Positions 1 through 7,994 of a DNA stretch of 64,000 nucleotides are shown piece by piece. How positions within the stretch are numbered: position 1 is the first letter of the stretch; each line of letters begins with the position of its first letter. Source of the DNA: Marivita sp003149565 (GTDB lineage: Bacteria; Pseudomonadota; Alphaproteobacteria; Rhodobacterales; Rhodobacteraceae); NCBI RefSeq assembly GCF_965216415.1, contig NZ_CBDCFU010000002.1; one strand, written 5' to 3'. The notes beneath the pieces are model-generated. The model did no database searches. It was not told the origin of the DNA and saw nothing but the letters and a program-made list of their open reading frames with translations. The translations under genes were made by a program, and so were the position numbers.

Positions 1-657
1 GTTTTCAAGCCACCAAAGCCTCGGTCGTTCGCCCGCCAGCAGCGCGTCCAACTCGAATGCCACGGCCAAAGCCTGCCACATCGGCCCGCGCCCGTGCGTG
101 GCGGCAATGTGGCGCAGAACCGGATGGTCAGCGCGGCGCGCGGCAACCGAGTTTTCCTGAACGTCATCGCTGAAAACGGTGTCCGGGCCGACATGGGGCA
201 GGGTTGACCGGCACCCCTCGCCGGGTTGGAACAGGTCCGAGATCGCGCGCAGGATCGGCGCTATGCTGGTGTCCTGCGCAAGGAAATCGCGCAGATCCTC
301 AATCGAATGCGGCATCCCCGCATGACATCCAAACAGCGCCTGCCGCGCCGCGTCCGAACCCGTCATCCAGTCCTTTGGCAAAGCCACCGCGGGCCGCGAC
401 ATCAGCGCAGGCCATTTCAGGCAGAGCTTTGCCACATGCTCGCGCAGGATTTCCTGCCGCAGCGCCTCTTGCCACCCGGACTCGAGCTCCAGCCCCAAAG
501 CTGCCCGCACCGCCACGCCCTGCGCAACGCGGCACAGGTTGAAGAGGCGCGGCAGCAGGGCTGCGACCTCGTCCACCGGCTTGCCCAGCACCATCCGTGC
601 CACGGGCAGAACAGGCACCGGCTTGGCGCGCAGGGGATATGCGAGGGGCTGGTTCAT
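1..657 (-). CDS. hupK: HupK, hydrogenase maturation protein (partial, C-terminus outside window)
   Basis: The reading frame is open from the ATG at 657 down to the first base, giving 219 residues with no stop, so the 3' end is missing. It is assigned to HupK mainly by context: it is last in a hup series in the same order as the Rhodobacter capsulatus and Rhizobium clusters, and starts 3 nt after the hupIJ stop. The visible sequence begins MNQPLAYPLRAKPVPVLPVA and contains a cysteine in FNLCRVAQ, which loosely resembles the proximal cysteine region of a hydrogenase large subunit, as expected for HupK. Members of this family are thought to help assemble the NiFe(CN)2CO centre as scaffolds. The family assignment is by resemblance and position; no decisive motif is visible. 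Confidence 0.8.
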   Translation of the reverse strand, partial: MNQPLAYPLRAKPVPVLPVARMVLGKPVDEVAALLPRLFNLCRVAQGVAVRAALGLELESGWQEALRQEILREHVAKLCLKWPALMSRPAVALPKDWMTGSDAARQALFGCHAGMPHSIEDLRDFLAQDTSIAPILRAISDLFQPGEGCRSTLPHVGPDTVFSDDVQENSVAARRADHPVLRHIAATHGRGPMWQALAVAFELDALLAGERPRLWWLEN

Positions 658-660
658 GGC

Positions 661-1443
661 CTAGCGGGTCTCTGCCAAACCGCCAGAGATCACCGCACGG
701 CGGGTCGGCACATCGGTCAGGATCGGCACGTCATCTTCTTCAACCGGCGCAAGGGCCGCCTCGCGTTCGGCGCGGATGTCGGCGGCGCGATCCGTCTCGG
801 CGCGGTTGCCCTCGTCGAATAGCGCCACCATCACGGCACGCGCCACCTCTTGCGCCTGCATCTGGGTCGAGAAATCCCCCATCGGCGAGAACAGGGAACA
901 GGCCTTGTAGCCGCCGATCATATCGCGGGTGTTGTGGATGAATTCATACTCACCGGACGGGAAGGCGATCAGTTCCTTCGCTCCGGGCACCAGACCCGAC
1001 CAATCCTCGTCCTCGGCGGGAAGCTGGATCAGGTTCATGAACCACGGCGAAATCAGCACACCCAACGGCCGTCCATCCACCATCCGGAACCCTACGGCCT
1101 CGACCGACAAAAGCTTGTTCACCATCGGCAGATCACGCATCTTGGCGTGCCAGATCTCGCGGAACTCGGCCACCAGCTTGGCGGTCAGAGCGTCAAGCCG
1201 CGCGCTCTCGGCGATATGCTCCGCGCCGGGGTCTTCCAGCACCATGAATTGCTCTTTCGGAGCGCCGCAATTCGGGCAGGACCAGTCGTCGGGCAGCGCC
1301 AGAAACGGTGTCCCTGCCTCGACCTGGCGGTAGTCGTCACCGTCGGCCGGATCGTAGGGCGTCCAGCAGATCTTGCACTCCATGATCGCCTGGGCGCTGA
1401 TCTTGTCCTCCGCGCCCAGAAAACTGCCCTCGAACCTGCTCAT
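661..1443 (-). CDS. hupJ: HupI-HupJ fusion: rubredoxin plus HybE-like hydrogenase assembly chaperone
   Basis: A protein of 260 residues. The N-terminal ~70 residues are a rubredoxin: C23-x2-C26 in MECKICWTPYD and C56-x2-C59 in SCPNCGAP form the Fe(Cys)4 site. The remainder, from about residue 80, contains MVNKLLSVEAVGF and ISPWFMNL and matches the HupJ/HybE family of assembly chaperones. The ATG at 1443 was chosen because it overlaps the hupH stop as ATGA; a longer frame would run far into hupH. In R. capsulatus hupI and hupJ are separate genes; here they form one continuous reading frame. The rubredoxin part is thought to protect or deliver electrons during small-subunit maturation under oxygen. 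The C-terminal tail is acidic and probably disordered. Confidence 0.88.
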   Translation of the reverse strand: MSRFEGSFLGAEDKISAQAIMECKICWTPYDPADGDDYRQVEAGTPFLALPDDWSCPNCGAPKEQFMVLEDPGAEHIAESARLDALTAKLVAEFREIWHAKMRDLPMVNKLLSVEAVGFRMVDGRPLGVLISPWFMNLIQLPAEDEDWSGLVPGAKELIAFPSGEYEFIHNTRDMIGGYKACSLFSPMGDFSTQMQAQEVARAVMVALFDEGNRAETDRAADIRAEREAALAPVEEDDVPILTDVPTRRAVISGGLAETR

Positions 1444-2285
1444 CGGATCGCCTCGAGCACGTTGACCAGACGATTGGCGCTGTCGCTCAGATCTTCGGGT
1501 GCGGCGCAGGCCACTTCGGGAATGGTGGTTACTTCGAACGTATCGAGGATCAGCGTGTCCTGCGAATTGAAGAACTGCACGCGCCACACATGCGGCATGG
1601 CGGTCGCGGTCACACGACAATTGCCATACCCGCGCGACAGAATGGTCACTGCGCCTTCACCCACCGCCTGATCCAGCCAGACAAGGTCTTCCTCGGTATG
1701 GGGCAGCAGCGACAGGTTGATGACGTGCAATTCGGCGTCTGGCGTGAAGGCGGCGGATTTGTCGGCCAGTTCGATCTGCAGGGGCGGGGCATTGACCACG
1801 CCACCCGCCAAAGGCGCGTCCTTGCCAAGCGCCTGTCGCACGGGTGCAAACGGCGCGCGGGTGATGCAAGACGGAATGGCGGCGACTTCGATCATATCGG
1901 AGGATGCGGATTTCAGCGTCCAGATTCCGGCAAACACGCTTTCCTGCACGGCGATCGCCGGGATCGCGCGGACCTTGGCCGACACCTCGCCACTGCCCAT
2001 GGTCTCTGCAGTCAACACGCGGTTCGCGGCATCGAGACCAGCGAGATCGAACTGCCGCGTCCCTCCCTGAACACTCACCTCTTGCGCCGCGCCTGCGACC
2101 TGCGCCATCAGCGTCAGCGCGGGCGACAGATCGGCACCGCCCAGATCCTCGATTTCCGGGATGCGCGGGGAATAGGTGCGCATGTCCTGCGGCAGCGGCA
2201 TGTATTCCAGCGCCTCGTCCTGCTGGTCGAGCGGTTGCGAGCCGGGGCCGAAACCTGTGGGGGGCAACATGAAGGGGTTTGTCAT
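1440..2285 (-). CDS. hupH: HupH/HyaF-type hydrogenase maturation protein
   Basis: A soluble 281-residue protein of the HupH/HyaF family, which takes part in cofactor insertion and small-subunit maturation of uptake hydrogenases. The N-terminal part, with MLPPTGFGPGSQP and the acidic EIEDLGG segment, and the C-terminal domain with LSRGYGNCRVTAT and HVWRVQFFNSQDTLILD are typical of the family. It lies 12 nt after hupG and overlaps hupIJ by ATGA, so the genes are probably translationally coupled. Length and continuity look normal. Confidence 0.92.
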   Translation of the reverse strand: MTNPFMLPPTGFGPGSQPLDQQDEALEYMPLPQDMRTYSPRIPEIEDLGGADLSPALTLMAQVAGAAQEVSVQGGTRQFDLAGLDAANRVLTAETMGSGEVSAKVRAIPAIAVQESVFAGIWTLKSASSDMIEVAAIPSCITRAPFAPVRQALGKDAPLAGGVVNAPPLQIELADKSAAFTPDAELHVINLSLLPHTEEDLVWLDQAVGEGAVTILSRGYGNCRVTATAMPHVWRVQFFNSQDTLILDTFEVTTIPEVACAAPEDLSDSANRLVNVLEAIR

Positions 2286-2297
2286 GGTCTCGTCCTT

Positions 2298-2681
2298 TTA
2301 TTCGGCAGCGACAGGCTGGGACAGAAAATGCGTGATCCGTTCCACGTATTCGGACCAGTCACGCACCTTCGGAATGCCGCCGATGCAGTCGCCGTCGCGG
2401 AAAAAGATCAGGCTCGGGGTTTTGAGCACACCCGCGCTTTCCCGCAACTCGGTCTCTATGGCGTCCGTGGCGATTGCACAGTCGAACCGTCCTTGAAACG
2501 CCTGACGCAGCTCGGGGAGGATAACCGCCACATCAGGCGTCTCAAGGTTGCGCCGCGCGTCACCTGGCACAAAGATCACATGCGTGCCGGGGGCCTCGGT
2601 AAAGCTGGCGACATCCGCCATGCTGTGCAGCGCGGGGTATCCGAAGTCTTCGGTCAGTCGGGTGACAAGAGGGTGGGTCAT
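2298..2681 (-). CDS. hupG: HupG/HyaE-type chaperone (thioredoxin fold)
   Basis: A protein of 127 residues beginning MTHPLVTRL. The ATG at 2681 follows an AAGGA ribosome site; a longer open frame upstream lies inside hupF and was discarded. The fold is that of the HyaE/HupG family, a thioredoxin-like domain without a CxxC motif, with HVIFVPGDARRN and TPSLIFFRDG in the expected places. These chaperones are thought to bind the Tat signal peptide of the hydrogenase small subunit and hold it until cofactor loading is complete. It lies 22 nt after hupF. Confidence 0.9.
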   Translation of the reverse strand: MTHPLVTRLTEDFGYPALHSMADVASFTEAPGTHVIFVPGDARRNLETPDVAVILPELRQAFQGRFDCAIATDAIETELRESAGVLKTPSLIFFRDGDCIGGIPKVRDWSEYVERITHFLSQPVAAE

Positions 2682-2703
2682 GTCCAATCCTTGTTTATCG
2701 GTT

Positions 2704-3018
2704 TCAACCAGTGCTCTGGCCCGCGTCGAGCGCGGCTTGTAGGTGCGGTGGCAATTGCGGGGCACGGGCGTCGAGATCGGCAAACGCATCGCCCAACTCT
2801 TGACCCGACATAAGCGCACGCAGCCCATCGAGCGCTGCGCTGATCTTTGCGGCCTCATCGGCCGTGATGACCTCTCGCGCCGCACCCAGAAAGGTCAGGA
2901 CCCAGTCACCAACCTGCGCCTCGGGGGTGAGTGACAGGTCGATAAGATCGGCGCACTCCCGAACGGTGGCGGCAATGCCGGTGATCGTCGTGATCTGCAT
3001 GGGGACGCCGACGCACAT
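2704..3018 (-). CDS. hupF: HupF, HypC/HybG-family hydrogenase chaperone
   Basis: A protein of 104 residues starting MCVGVPMQI. The N-terminal Met-Cys is the hallmark of the HypC family: after removal of Met, Cys2 binds the iron-ligand complex and then the large subunit. The family signature VGDWVLTFLGAAREVI follows at about residues 36-52. HupF is the longer, uptake-hydrogenase-specific member and is reported to stabilise HupL during maturation in oxygen. It starts 3 nt after the hupD stop. Confidence 0.93.
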   Translation of the reverse strand: MCVGVPMQITTITGIAATVRECADLIDLSLTPEAQVGDWVLTFLGAAREVITADEAAKISAALDGLRALMSGQELGDAFADLDARAPQLPPHLQAALDAGQSTG

Positions 3019-3021
3019 GGC

Positions 3022-3630
3022 CTATTCCGCCACCGGAAAGAAGCGCGCGTCACCGATGCGGCAGGCGTCATCCTCGGACGGTCGGCCCTCTTCGTAGGCG
3101 TTGTGCATGATGGCGGGATCGGCCAGCAGGTCGCTTTCGGTGCGGCCCGGTTTGGCAACATGGCCCATCTGCGCAAGCCGGGTCAGCGCCACTGCTACCG
3201 CCGGTTCGATCTGTGCTTTCACCACATCGCGCAAGCCGCCGCCGTAGTCTTCCAGCTCTTCAGGCTGGCATCCGATCAGTAGCAGGCGGGCGGGGCAGTA
3301 GCCCATCAGCTGCGCGGTCGCGATCACGTCCTGAAAGCCGGTCTGGTGCAGAGACATCTTCTTTGCGCCCATGAAGCGCGGCACCTCGTCATCCTCGACG
3401 ATCTTGAGCGTGCCCGGTTCCAGCCCGTAATCCACCGCGTCAAAGACAATCAGCGTGTCGGCTTCTTCAAGGAAGGGAAGCAGGTACAGACCCTGCGTGC
3501 CGCCATCAAGCAACGTCACACCCTCTGGCAGTTCCCAATGTGCTGCAAGATGTTCGATACAGCGGACGCCAAAGCCTTCATCGGCCCAAAGCACGTTGCC
3601 AATGCCCATGATCAGTACCTGATCTGCCAT
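3022..3630 (-). CDS. hupD: HupD, hydrogenase maturation endopeptidase
   Basis: A protein of 202 residues. It belongs to the HyaD/HupD/HybD peptidases that remove the C-terminal extension of the large subunit after nickel insertion. The nickel-sensing residues are all present: E18 in GNVLWADEGFG, D64 in FDAVDYG and H95 in SLHQTGF. The ATG at 3630 is preceded by a good GGAGG site; an upstream ATG at 3669 would add METHFPVRK, which the family lacks. The gene opens a maturation block that is separated from hupC by a terminator and an AT-rich gap, so it may have its own promoter. Its substrate should be the HupL tail, about 15 residues long. Confidence 0.94.
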   Translation of the reverse strand: MADQVLIMGIGNVLWADEGFGVRCIEHLAAHWELPEGVTLLDGGTQGLYLLPFLEEADTLIVFDAVDYGLEPGTLKIVEDDEVPRFMGAKKMSLHQTGFQDVIATAQLMGYCPARLLLIGCQPEELEDYGGGLRDVVKAQIEPAVAVALTRLAQMGHVAKPGRTESDLLADPAIMHNAYEEGRPSEDDACRIGDARFFPVAE

Positions 3631-3853
3631 GCGTTCCTCCCTTTTTCGGACCGGAAAGTGCGTTTCCATCCGTGGCTGAATTCGAGCCTAGCTTACCGGT
3701 TTGATCGTCGGGATTAAAAAATATGCGCTTGGTACATTTTTCTAAATATATGAAATTATTGTGTATTCTTTGGTATGCCGAAATTTGCGCCATTATCGGA
3801 TGGAAAGAAATCGTCCATTTTTTTGGAAAATTGAAACAGTGGTGATCACAATG

Positions 3854-3881
3854 AAAAAGCGGGCGACTCGCGCCCGCTTTT
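3854..3881 (-). terminator. Intrinsic terminator between hupC and hupD, inside an AT-rich gap
   Basis: The stem AAAGCGGGCG (3856-3865) pairs perfectly with CGCCCGCTTT (3871-3880) around the loop ACTCG. On the minus strand the hairpin is followed by TTTTT, so it can end transcription coming from hupSLC, whose last stop is at 3907. The rest of the gap (3631-3853) is unusually AT-rich, especially 3710-3845, and contains no gene. It is the natural place for a hupD promoter, but no clear -35/-10 pair was identified. Confidence 0.8.
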
Positions 3882-3906
3882 CCGTTTTTGGTAAAACCGA
3901 GGAATG

Positions 3907-4692
3907 TCAGTTCGGATCGTCATCCTTGAACGTCCGCGTCCCTGAAATCATCGTCGATACCATCGACTGACGGGACATGATGTCCTCGCGCACCGCGGCG
4001 TAGATGTGGATCATCACGAATACCACGATGGCCCACATACCCAGATGGTGAATCTGGTGCATCGTCTGCGATCCGCCGACAAAATCCAGCAACGGGCCAA
4101 ACATCGTATCGAGGATGCCATCGCGCCCTACGCCCTCGGAATACAAGGCAAAGCCGGTGACGATCATGAAGGTCATGCCCACCGTCATGAAGAAGAACAT
4201 CGCGATCTGCGCCAGCGGGTTGTGGCCGACATATTTGCGCGGGTTCTTTTTCAGAAAGGCGTACCATTTCACCTCGTCCAGCACTTCCGACCACCATTTC
4301 CCGCTCCACAGCGGCAGCTTGAACATCTGCTTGGCGTGGTGATTGCCCACGAAGGCCCAATAGATGCGCCCGAAGAACCCGACCGTCATGATCATGCCGG
4401 CGGCGAAATGGGCAAAGCGGATGTAACCAAACAGGAACTGGTTCGTGGCCTCCGCCATCTCGACCGACGGCAGGGGTGAACCGATGAAATAACCGGTGAC
4501 ACACAGAACGAGGATCGCCGCCGCGTTGATCCAGTGCCAGAGCCGCACGGGCGCCTCGTAGACATAGACCGATGTGTTGCGGGTGATCGTCGCCCTGTCC
4601 GCCTCCGTGGCGTCGCCGGTCAGGGGCGCGACGGGGTAGAACTCCATCTTGCGCTCCATCTCGGCCGGGATGTCTGTCACCTTGGTTTTCAT
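3907..4692 (-). CDS. hupC: HupC, b-type cytochrome subunit of uptake hydrogenase
   Basis: A protein of 261 residues from the ATG at 4692, which overlaps the stop of the preceding small ORF as ATGA. A GTG nine bases upstream is possible but less likely. It is the membrane anchor and dihaem cytochrome b that passes electrons from HupSL to quinone. Four hydrophobic helices are visible, with histidines in the usual contexts: VRLWHWINAAAI, RFAHFAAGMI, TMHQIHHLGMWA and VFVMIHIYAAVRED. The length is normal for the family. It is the last gene before the terminator at 3854-3881. Confidence 0.95.
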   Translation of the reverse strand: MKTKVTDIPAEMERKMEFYPVAPLTGDATEADRATITRNTSVYVYEAPVRLWHWINAAAILVLCVTGYFIGSPLPSVEMAEATNQFLFGYIRFAHFAAGMIMTVGFFGRIYWAFVGNHHAKQMFKLPLWSGKWWSEVLDEVKWYAFLKKNPRKYVGHNPLAQIAMFFFMTVGMTFMIVTGFALYSEGVGRDGILDTMFGPLLDFVGGSQTMHQIHHLGMWAIVVFVMIHIYAAVREDIMSRQSMVSTMISGTRTFKDDDPN

Positions 4693-4862
4693 GGGAGCCA
4701 CCGGCTCCGGAGGGCAAGGACAGCAGCCACCGCAGCCACTGCGATCCCCAAAAGCGGGGCTGCATGGGTCATGCCGTGGGCAGCCTCGGGCAGAGGGGCG
4801 TGCCCCCCATGCGCAAAGGCGGCTCCGGGCAGAACGACAGCAAACGTGAGAAGTGGTTTCAT
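4689..4862 (-). CDS. Small membrane or exported protein of the hup operon (57 aa)
   Basis: An unannotated small ORF between hupL and hupC. It starts at the ATG at 4862, just after a GGGAGGA ribosome site, and its TGA overlaps the hupC ATG as ATGA. The product begins MKPLLTFAVVLPGAAFA, a good signal peptide with an AFA cleavage site. A histidine-rich stretch (HGGHAPLPEAAHG) and one hydrophobic helix (about residues 36-51, LLGIAVAAVAAVLAL) follow, ending in a short basic tail. Position, start signal and coupling all argue that it is real. It may be a small assembly or stabilising subunit of HupSLC, or a metal-binding membrane peptide. I do not recognise a characterised family. Confidence 0.75.
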   Translation of the reverse strand: MKPLLTFAVVLPGAAFAHGGHAPLPEAAHGMTHAAPLLGIAVAAVAAVLALRSRWLP

Positions 4863-4876
4863 GGATCGGTCCTCCC

Positions 4877-6670
4877 TTAACGGACTTTGACGGTGGTCAG
4901 TTCGTCCCCATCGGGCGACATGACATGGGTGGAACAGGCAAGGCACGGATCGAAACTGTGCAGGGTGCGCAGGATTTCGACCGGCTCTTCGGGGCGCTCC
5001 ATCTTGGTGTTCATGAGGCTGGCCTCGAACGCGCCGATATTGCCCTGAGTGTCGCGGGGCGAGCCGTTCCACGTGGTTGGAACCACACACTGGTAGTTCT
5101 CGATGCGCCCGTCCTTGATGCGCACCCAGTGGCCCAATGCCCCGCGTGGCGCTTCGGTCATCCCCACGCCCTTGGCCTCTTTCGGCCACGTGCTGGGATC
5201 CCATTTGGCCACGTTTGCGGTGCTTTCGTCGCCATTCTTGATGTTGGTCACCAGCTTGTCGAAGAAATACCGCTGAAGCCGTCCGCAATATTCGCTTTCC
5301 AGCGCTCGCGCGGCTGTTCGGCCAAGGGTCGAGAACAACGCGTCCACCGGCAGATCCATCTTGCGCAGAAGGCCGTCGACCTGATCCTTGATCTCTTCAT
5401 GGCCCTTGGCGTAGCCGACGATGTAGCGGGCCAGCGGGCCGACCTCCATCGCGTTGCCGCGCCAGCGAGGCGCCTTGATCCAGCTGTATTTCGCGCCTTC
5501 GTCGATTTCCTTGATGTTGGTACGCGTGCCCTTGAGGTTCGGTCCCAACTCGAACTTGGCCTGCGTCTCACCATCCCAGGGGTGAAGCCCCTTGCCGGGC
5601 TCACCGTATTCGTACCACGAATGGTCCACGAATTCCTGGATCTGTTCGGGGTCGCGGACATCGACGTCATGCACGGTGCTCATGTCACCATTGATGATCG
5701 CGCCGCGCGGCAGGTGAAGCTGCTCGGGCGAGAAATCGTTGGGGTGTTCGGGAATATCGCCATAGGCCAGGCAGGCCTGCGACGACAGTCCACCACCGTA
5801 AAGCCAGTTCTTGTAGAACCCGCCGATGGCAATGACATCCGGCAGATAGACGTTGCGGTTGAACTCGTCGCATTTCTCGATGATCGACGAAACGAGGTTC
5901 AGCCGTTCCATATTGATCGCGCCGACCGCTCCGGTGGAATGCACGTTGATGGGGCAGGGCACACCGCCGACAAGCCAGTTGGGATGCGGGTTCTTGCCGC
6001 CAAAGATGGTGTGAACCTTCACGATCTCCTTTTGCAGGTCGAGCGCTTCGAGATAGTGCGTCGTCGCCATCAGGTCCGCCTCGGGCGGCAAAAGATAGGC
6101 CGGGTTGTCCCAATACCCGTTCTTGAACAGACCCAGTTGGCCGCTTTCGACAAACTGCTTGAGCCGGTTCTGCACGTCCCGGAAATACCCCGGCGATGAC
6201 ATCGGATGGCTGGGGCTGACCGCCTGCTGCAACTCGCTTGTGGCCTTGGGATCGGCACGCAGCGCGTTCACAGGGTTCACCCAGTCCAGCGCGTGCAGAT
6301 GGTAGAAATGCACGACGTGGTCGTGAATTTCGAGGTTGAGCTGCATGATATTGCGGATCGAGTTCGCGTTTTCCGGGATCTCGATCCCCAGCGCATCCTC
6401 GACCGCGCGCACGGATGTCAGCGCATGCGTGCCGGTGCAAACGCCGCAGATGCGTTCGGTAAAGGCCCAGGCATCGCGCGGGTCGCGGCCCTTGAGGATC
6501 ACCTCGAGCCCGCGCCACATGGTGCCGGTCGATACCGCGTTGCGAATATAGCCCTCGTCGTCGACATTCACTTCACAGCGCATATGTCCTTCGATCCGGG
6601 TGACCGGATCCACCACGATACGCTTGCCGCTATTGTCGAGATTGAAGCCGTTTGGCGTCTGAACAACCAT
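4877..6670 (-). CDS. hupL: HupL, uptake [NiFe]-hydrogenase large subunit
   Basis: A protein of 597 residues. The NiFe ligands are in the proximal motif RICGVC (C75, C78) and the distal motif DPCLACSTH (C576, C579). After the cleavage histidine (H582) comes a 15-residue extension beginning VMSPDGDE, which HupD should remove. The RIEGHMRCEV motif near residue 25 is also present. It follows hupS after 2 nt. The protein oxidises H2 at the periplasmic face together with HupS and feeds electrons to HupC and quinone. Length and motifs match membrane-bound group 1 enzymes. Confidence 0.98.
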   Translation of the reverse strand: MVVQTPNGFNLDNSGKRIVVDPVTRIEGHMRCEVNVDDEGYIRNAVSTGTMWRGLEVILKGRDPRDAWAFTERICGVCTGTHALTSVRAVEDALGIEIPENANSIRNIMQLNLEIHDHVVHFYHLHALDWVNPVNALRADPKATSELQQAVSPSHPMSSPGYFRDVQNRLKQFVESGQLGLFKNGYWDNPAYLLPPEADLMATTHYLEALDLQKEIVKVHTIFGGKNPHPNWLVGGVPCPINVHSTGAVGAINMERLNLVSSIIEKCDEFNRNVYLPDVIAIGGFYKNWLYGGGLSSQACLAYGDIPEHPNDFSPEQLHLPRGAIINGDMSTVHDVDVRDPEQIQEFVDHSWYEYGEPGKGLHPWDGETQAKFELGPNLKGTRTNIKEIDEGAKYSWIKAPRWRGNAMEVGPLARYIVGYAKGHEEIKDQVDGLLRKMDLPVDALFSTLGRTAARALESEYCGRLQRYFFDKLVTNIKNGDESTANVAKWDPSTWPKEAKGVGMTEAPRGALGHWVRIKDGRIENYQCVVPTTWNGSPRDTQGNIGAFEASLMNTKMERPEEPVEILRTLHSFDPCLACSTHVMSPDGDELTTVKVR

Positions 6671-6672
6671 GT

Positions 6673-7773
6673 TCAGGCCTCCTCATTTGTCGATGTTGGG
6701 GTTTTCTGCGCCTTGGACTGCGCCGATTTGAGAGCGGAAATCGCGGCATGGGCGGCGATGCCACCCCCAACGACACCGGCTGCGGCCATACCGATCTGGT
6801 CGGCGTTTTTCTCCACACCGAACTGCGTCAGGTCGGTGACGCGGTCATAGAAGGTGCCCTGATCCCAGAACCCGTCTTCGGAACAGCCGATACAGCCATG
6901 TCCCGACTGGATCGGAAAGCTGACGCCTTCGTTCCAGCGCACGGTCGAACAGGCATTGTAGGTGGTCGGCCCCTTGCACCCCATCTTGTAGAGGCAATAG
7001 CCCTTGCGCGCGCCCTCGTCGTCCCATTCCTCGACGAACTGACCGGCGTCGAAATGCGGGCGGCGGTAGCATTTGTCGTGAATGCGCTGGCCGTAGAACA
7101 TCGCCGGCCGGCCCTGCCGATCCAACTCCGGCAGGCGGTCAAAGGTCAGCATATAGGTGATCACCCCGGTCATCACCTCGGCAATGGGCGGGCAGCCCGG
7201 CACCTTGATGATAGGCTTGTCGGTGATGACCTTGTGCACCGGCGTGGCCTGCGTCGGGTTCGGCTTCGCGGCCTGAACGCAGCCATAAGACGCGCAGGCC
7301 CCCCAGCTGATGACGGCTTTTGCGTCTTTTGCAGCCATCTTGAGCTTTTCGACAAAGGGTTTGCCGCCCGAAATGCAGAACATCCCGTCTTCGTTGAGCG
7401 GCGGGTTGCCTTCGACGGCCAGAATATACTGACCTTTATATTTTTCGATCGTGTCCATCATCGCCGCCTCGGCCGCATGGCCGGCGGCCGCCATCAGCGT
7501 GTCGTCGTAATCGAGGCTGATCATCGACAGGACCACGTCTTTCGCCAGCGGGTGCGCCGAGCGGATAAAGGATTCCGAACAGCACGTGCATTCCAGCCCA
7601 TGCACCCAGATCACGGGCGTGCGCGGTTTGGTTTCCATCGCGTTGGCGATCTTCGGAACGAAAGCAGGGCCAAGCCCCAGAGCGCTGGCAGTCAGCGCGC
7701 AGTATTTCATGAAGCTGCGCCGGGTAATCCCCTGACTGCGCATGACATCGTAGAAGGTTTCTATATCGGCCAA
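6673..7773 (-). CDS. hupS: HupS, uptake [NiFe]-hydrogenase small subunit (Tat-exported)
   Basis: A protein of 366 residues from a TTG start at 7773, chosen because a GGAGGA site lies 7 nt upstream and the result (M)ADIETFYDVMRSQ fits the family N-terminus; an ATG lies at codon 11. A Tat signal, TRRSFMK at 17-23, is followed by an IANA cleavage region. The mature protein carries FeS cysteines, including C62, C64 and C65 in ECTCCSES, plus later motifs such as SWGACASYGC, GCPPIAEVM and HGCIGCSEDGFWD. The C-terminus has a hydrophobic helix (GMAAAGVVGGGIAAHAA) that anchors the enzyme near HupC. The extra cysteine pair around the proximal cluster (CTCC) suggests an oxygen-tolerant-like arrangement, but this is only an inference. 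Confidence 0.95.
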   Translation of the reverse strand: MADIETFYDVMRSQGITRRSFMKYCALTASALGLGPAFVPKIANAMETKPRTPVIWVHGLECTCCSESFIRSAHPLAKDVVLSMISLDYDDTLMAAAGHAAEAAMMDTIEKYKGQYILAVEGNPPLNEDGMFCISGGKPFVEKLKMAAKDAKAVISWGACASYGCVQAAKPNPTQATPVHKVITDKPIIKVPGCPPIAEVMTGVITYMLTFDRLPELDRQGRPAMFYGQRIHDKCYRRPHFDAGQFVEEWDDEGARKGYCLYKMGCKGPTTYNACSTVRWNEGVSFPIQSGHGCIGCSEDGFWDQGTFYDRVTDLTQFGVEKNADQIGMAAAGVVGGGIAAHAAISALKSAQSKAQKTPTSTNEEA

Positions 7774-7994
7774 ACCGGTCTCCTCCGCGGTGAATCTGAC
7801 GACACAAGCCGTCAGTGAAAAAGGTCCATTCTCTTGATGGGGCGGACCGGAGCGGAAGGGTTTGAAAAAGTGCAGCAGCACCGAAGGTTGGATATTACAT
7901 AATTATATCAATTTCTTGGAGGATTTTTCCTGAAGGCTAAAGGTGTTTCCTTCGGCTGGATGATAACCGTTTGGCGACAGGGGTGGTTGCGCTC
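7774..7994 (-). promoter_or_regulatory. hypF-hupS intergenic region, probable hupSLC promoter
   Basis: A 221-nt gap in an otherwise nearly gapless cluster. In R. capsulatus the equivalent interval carries the HupR- and IHF-controlled hupSL promoter. Here it has an AT-rich core (about 7893-7930, ATTACATAATTATATCAA). A short imperfect inverted repeat, CCTGAAGG/CCTTCGG, lies near 7929-7955. No TTG-N5-CAA HupR half-site pair was found by eye. The promoter call rests on position and base composition. Confidence 0.5.

Noticed and set aside
850..1671. Long open frames opposite the hup genes (also 1590-2813, 4853-6199, 10229-11839)
   Set aside because: They are mirror frames of high-GC coding sequence on the real strand; they have no ribosome sites or recognisable domains and overlap well-supported hup genes completely.
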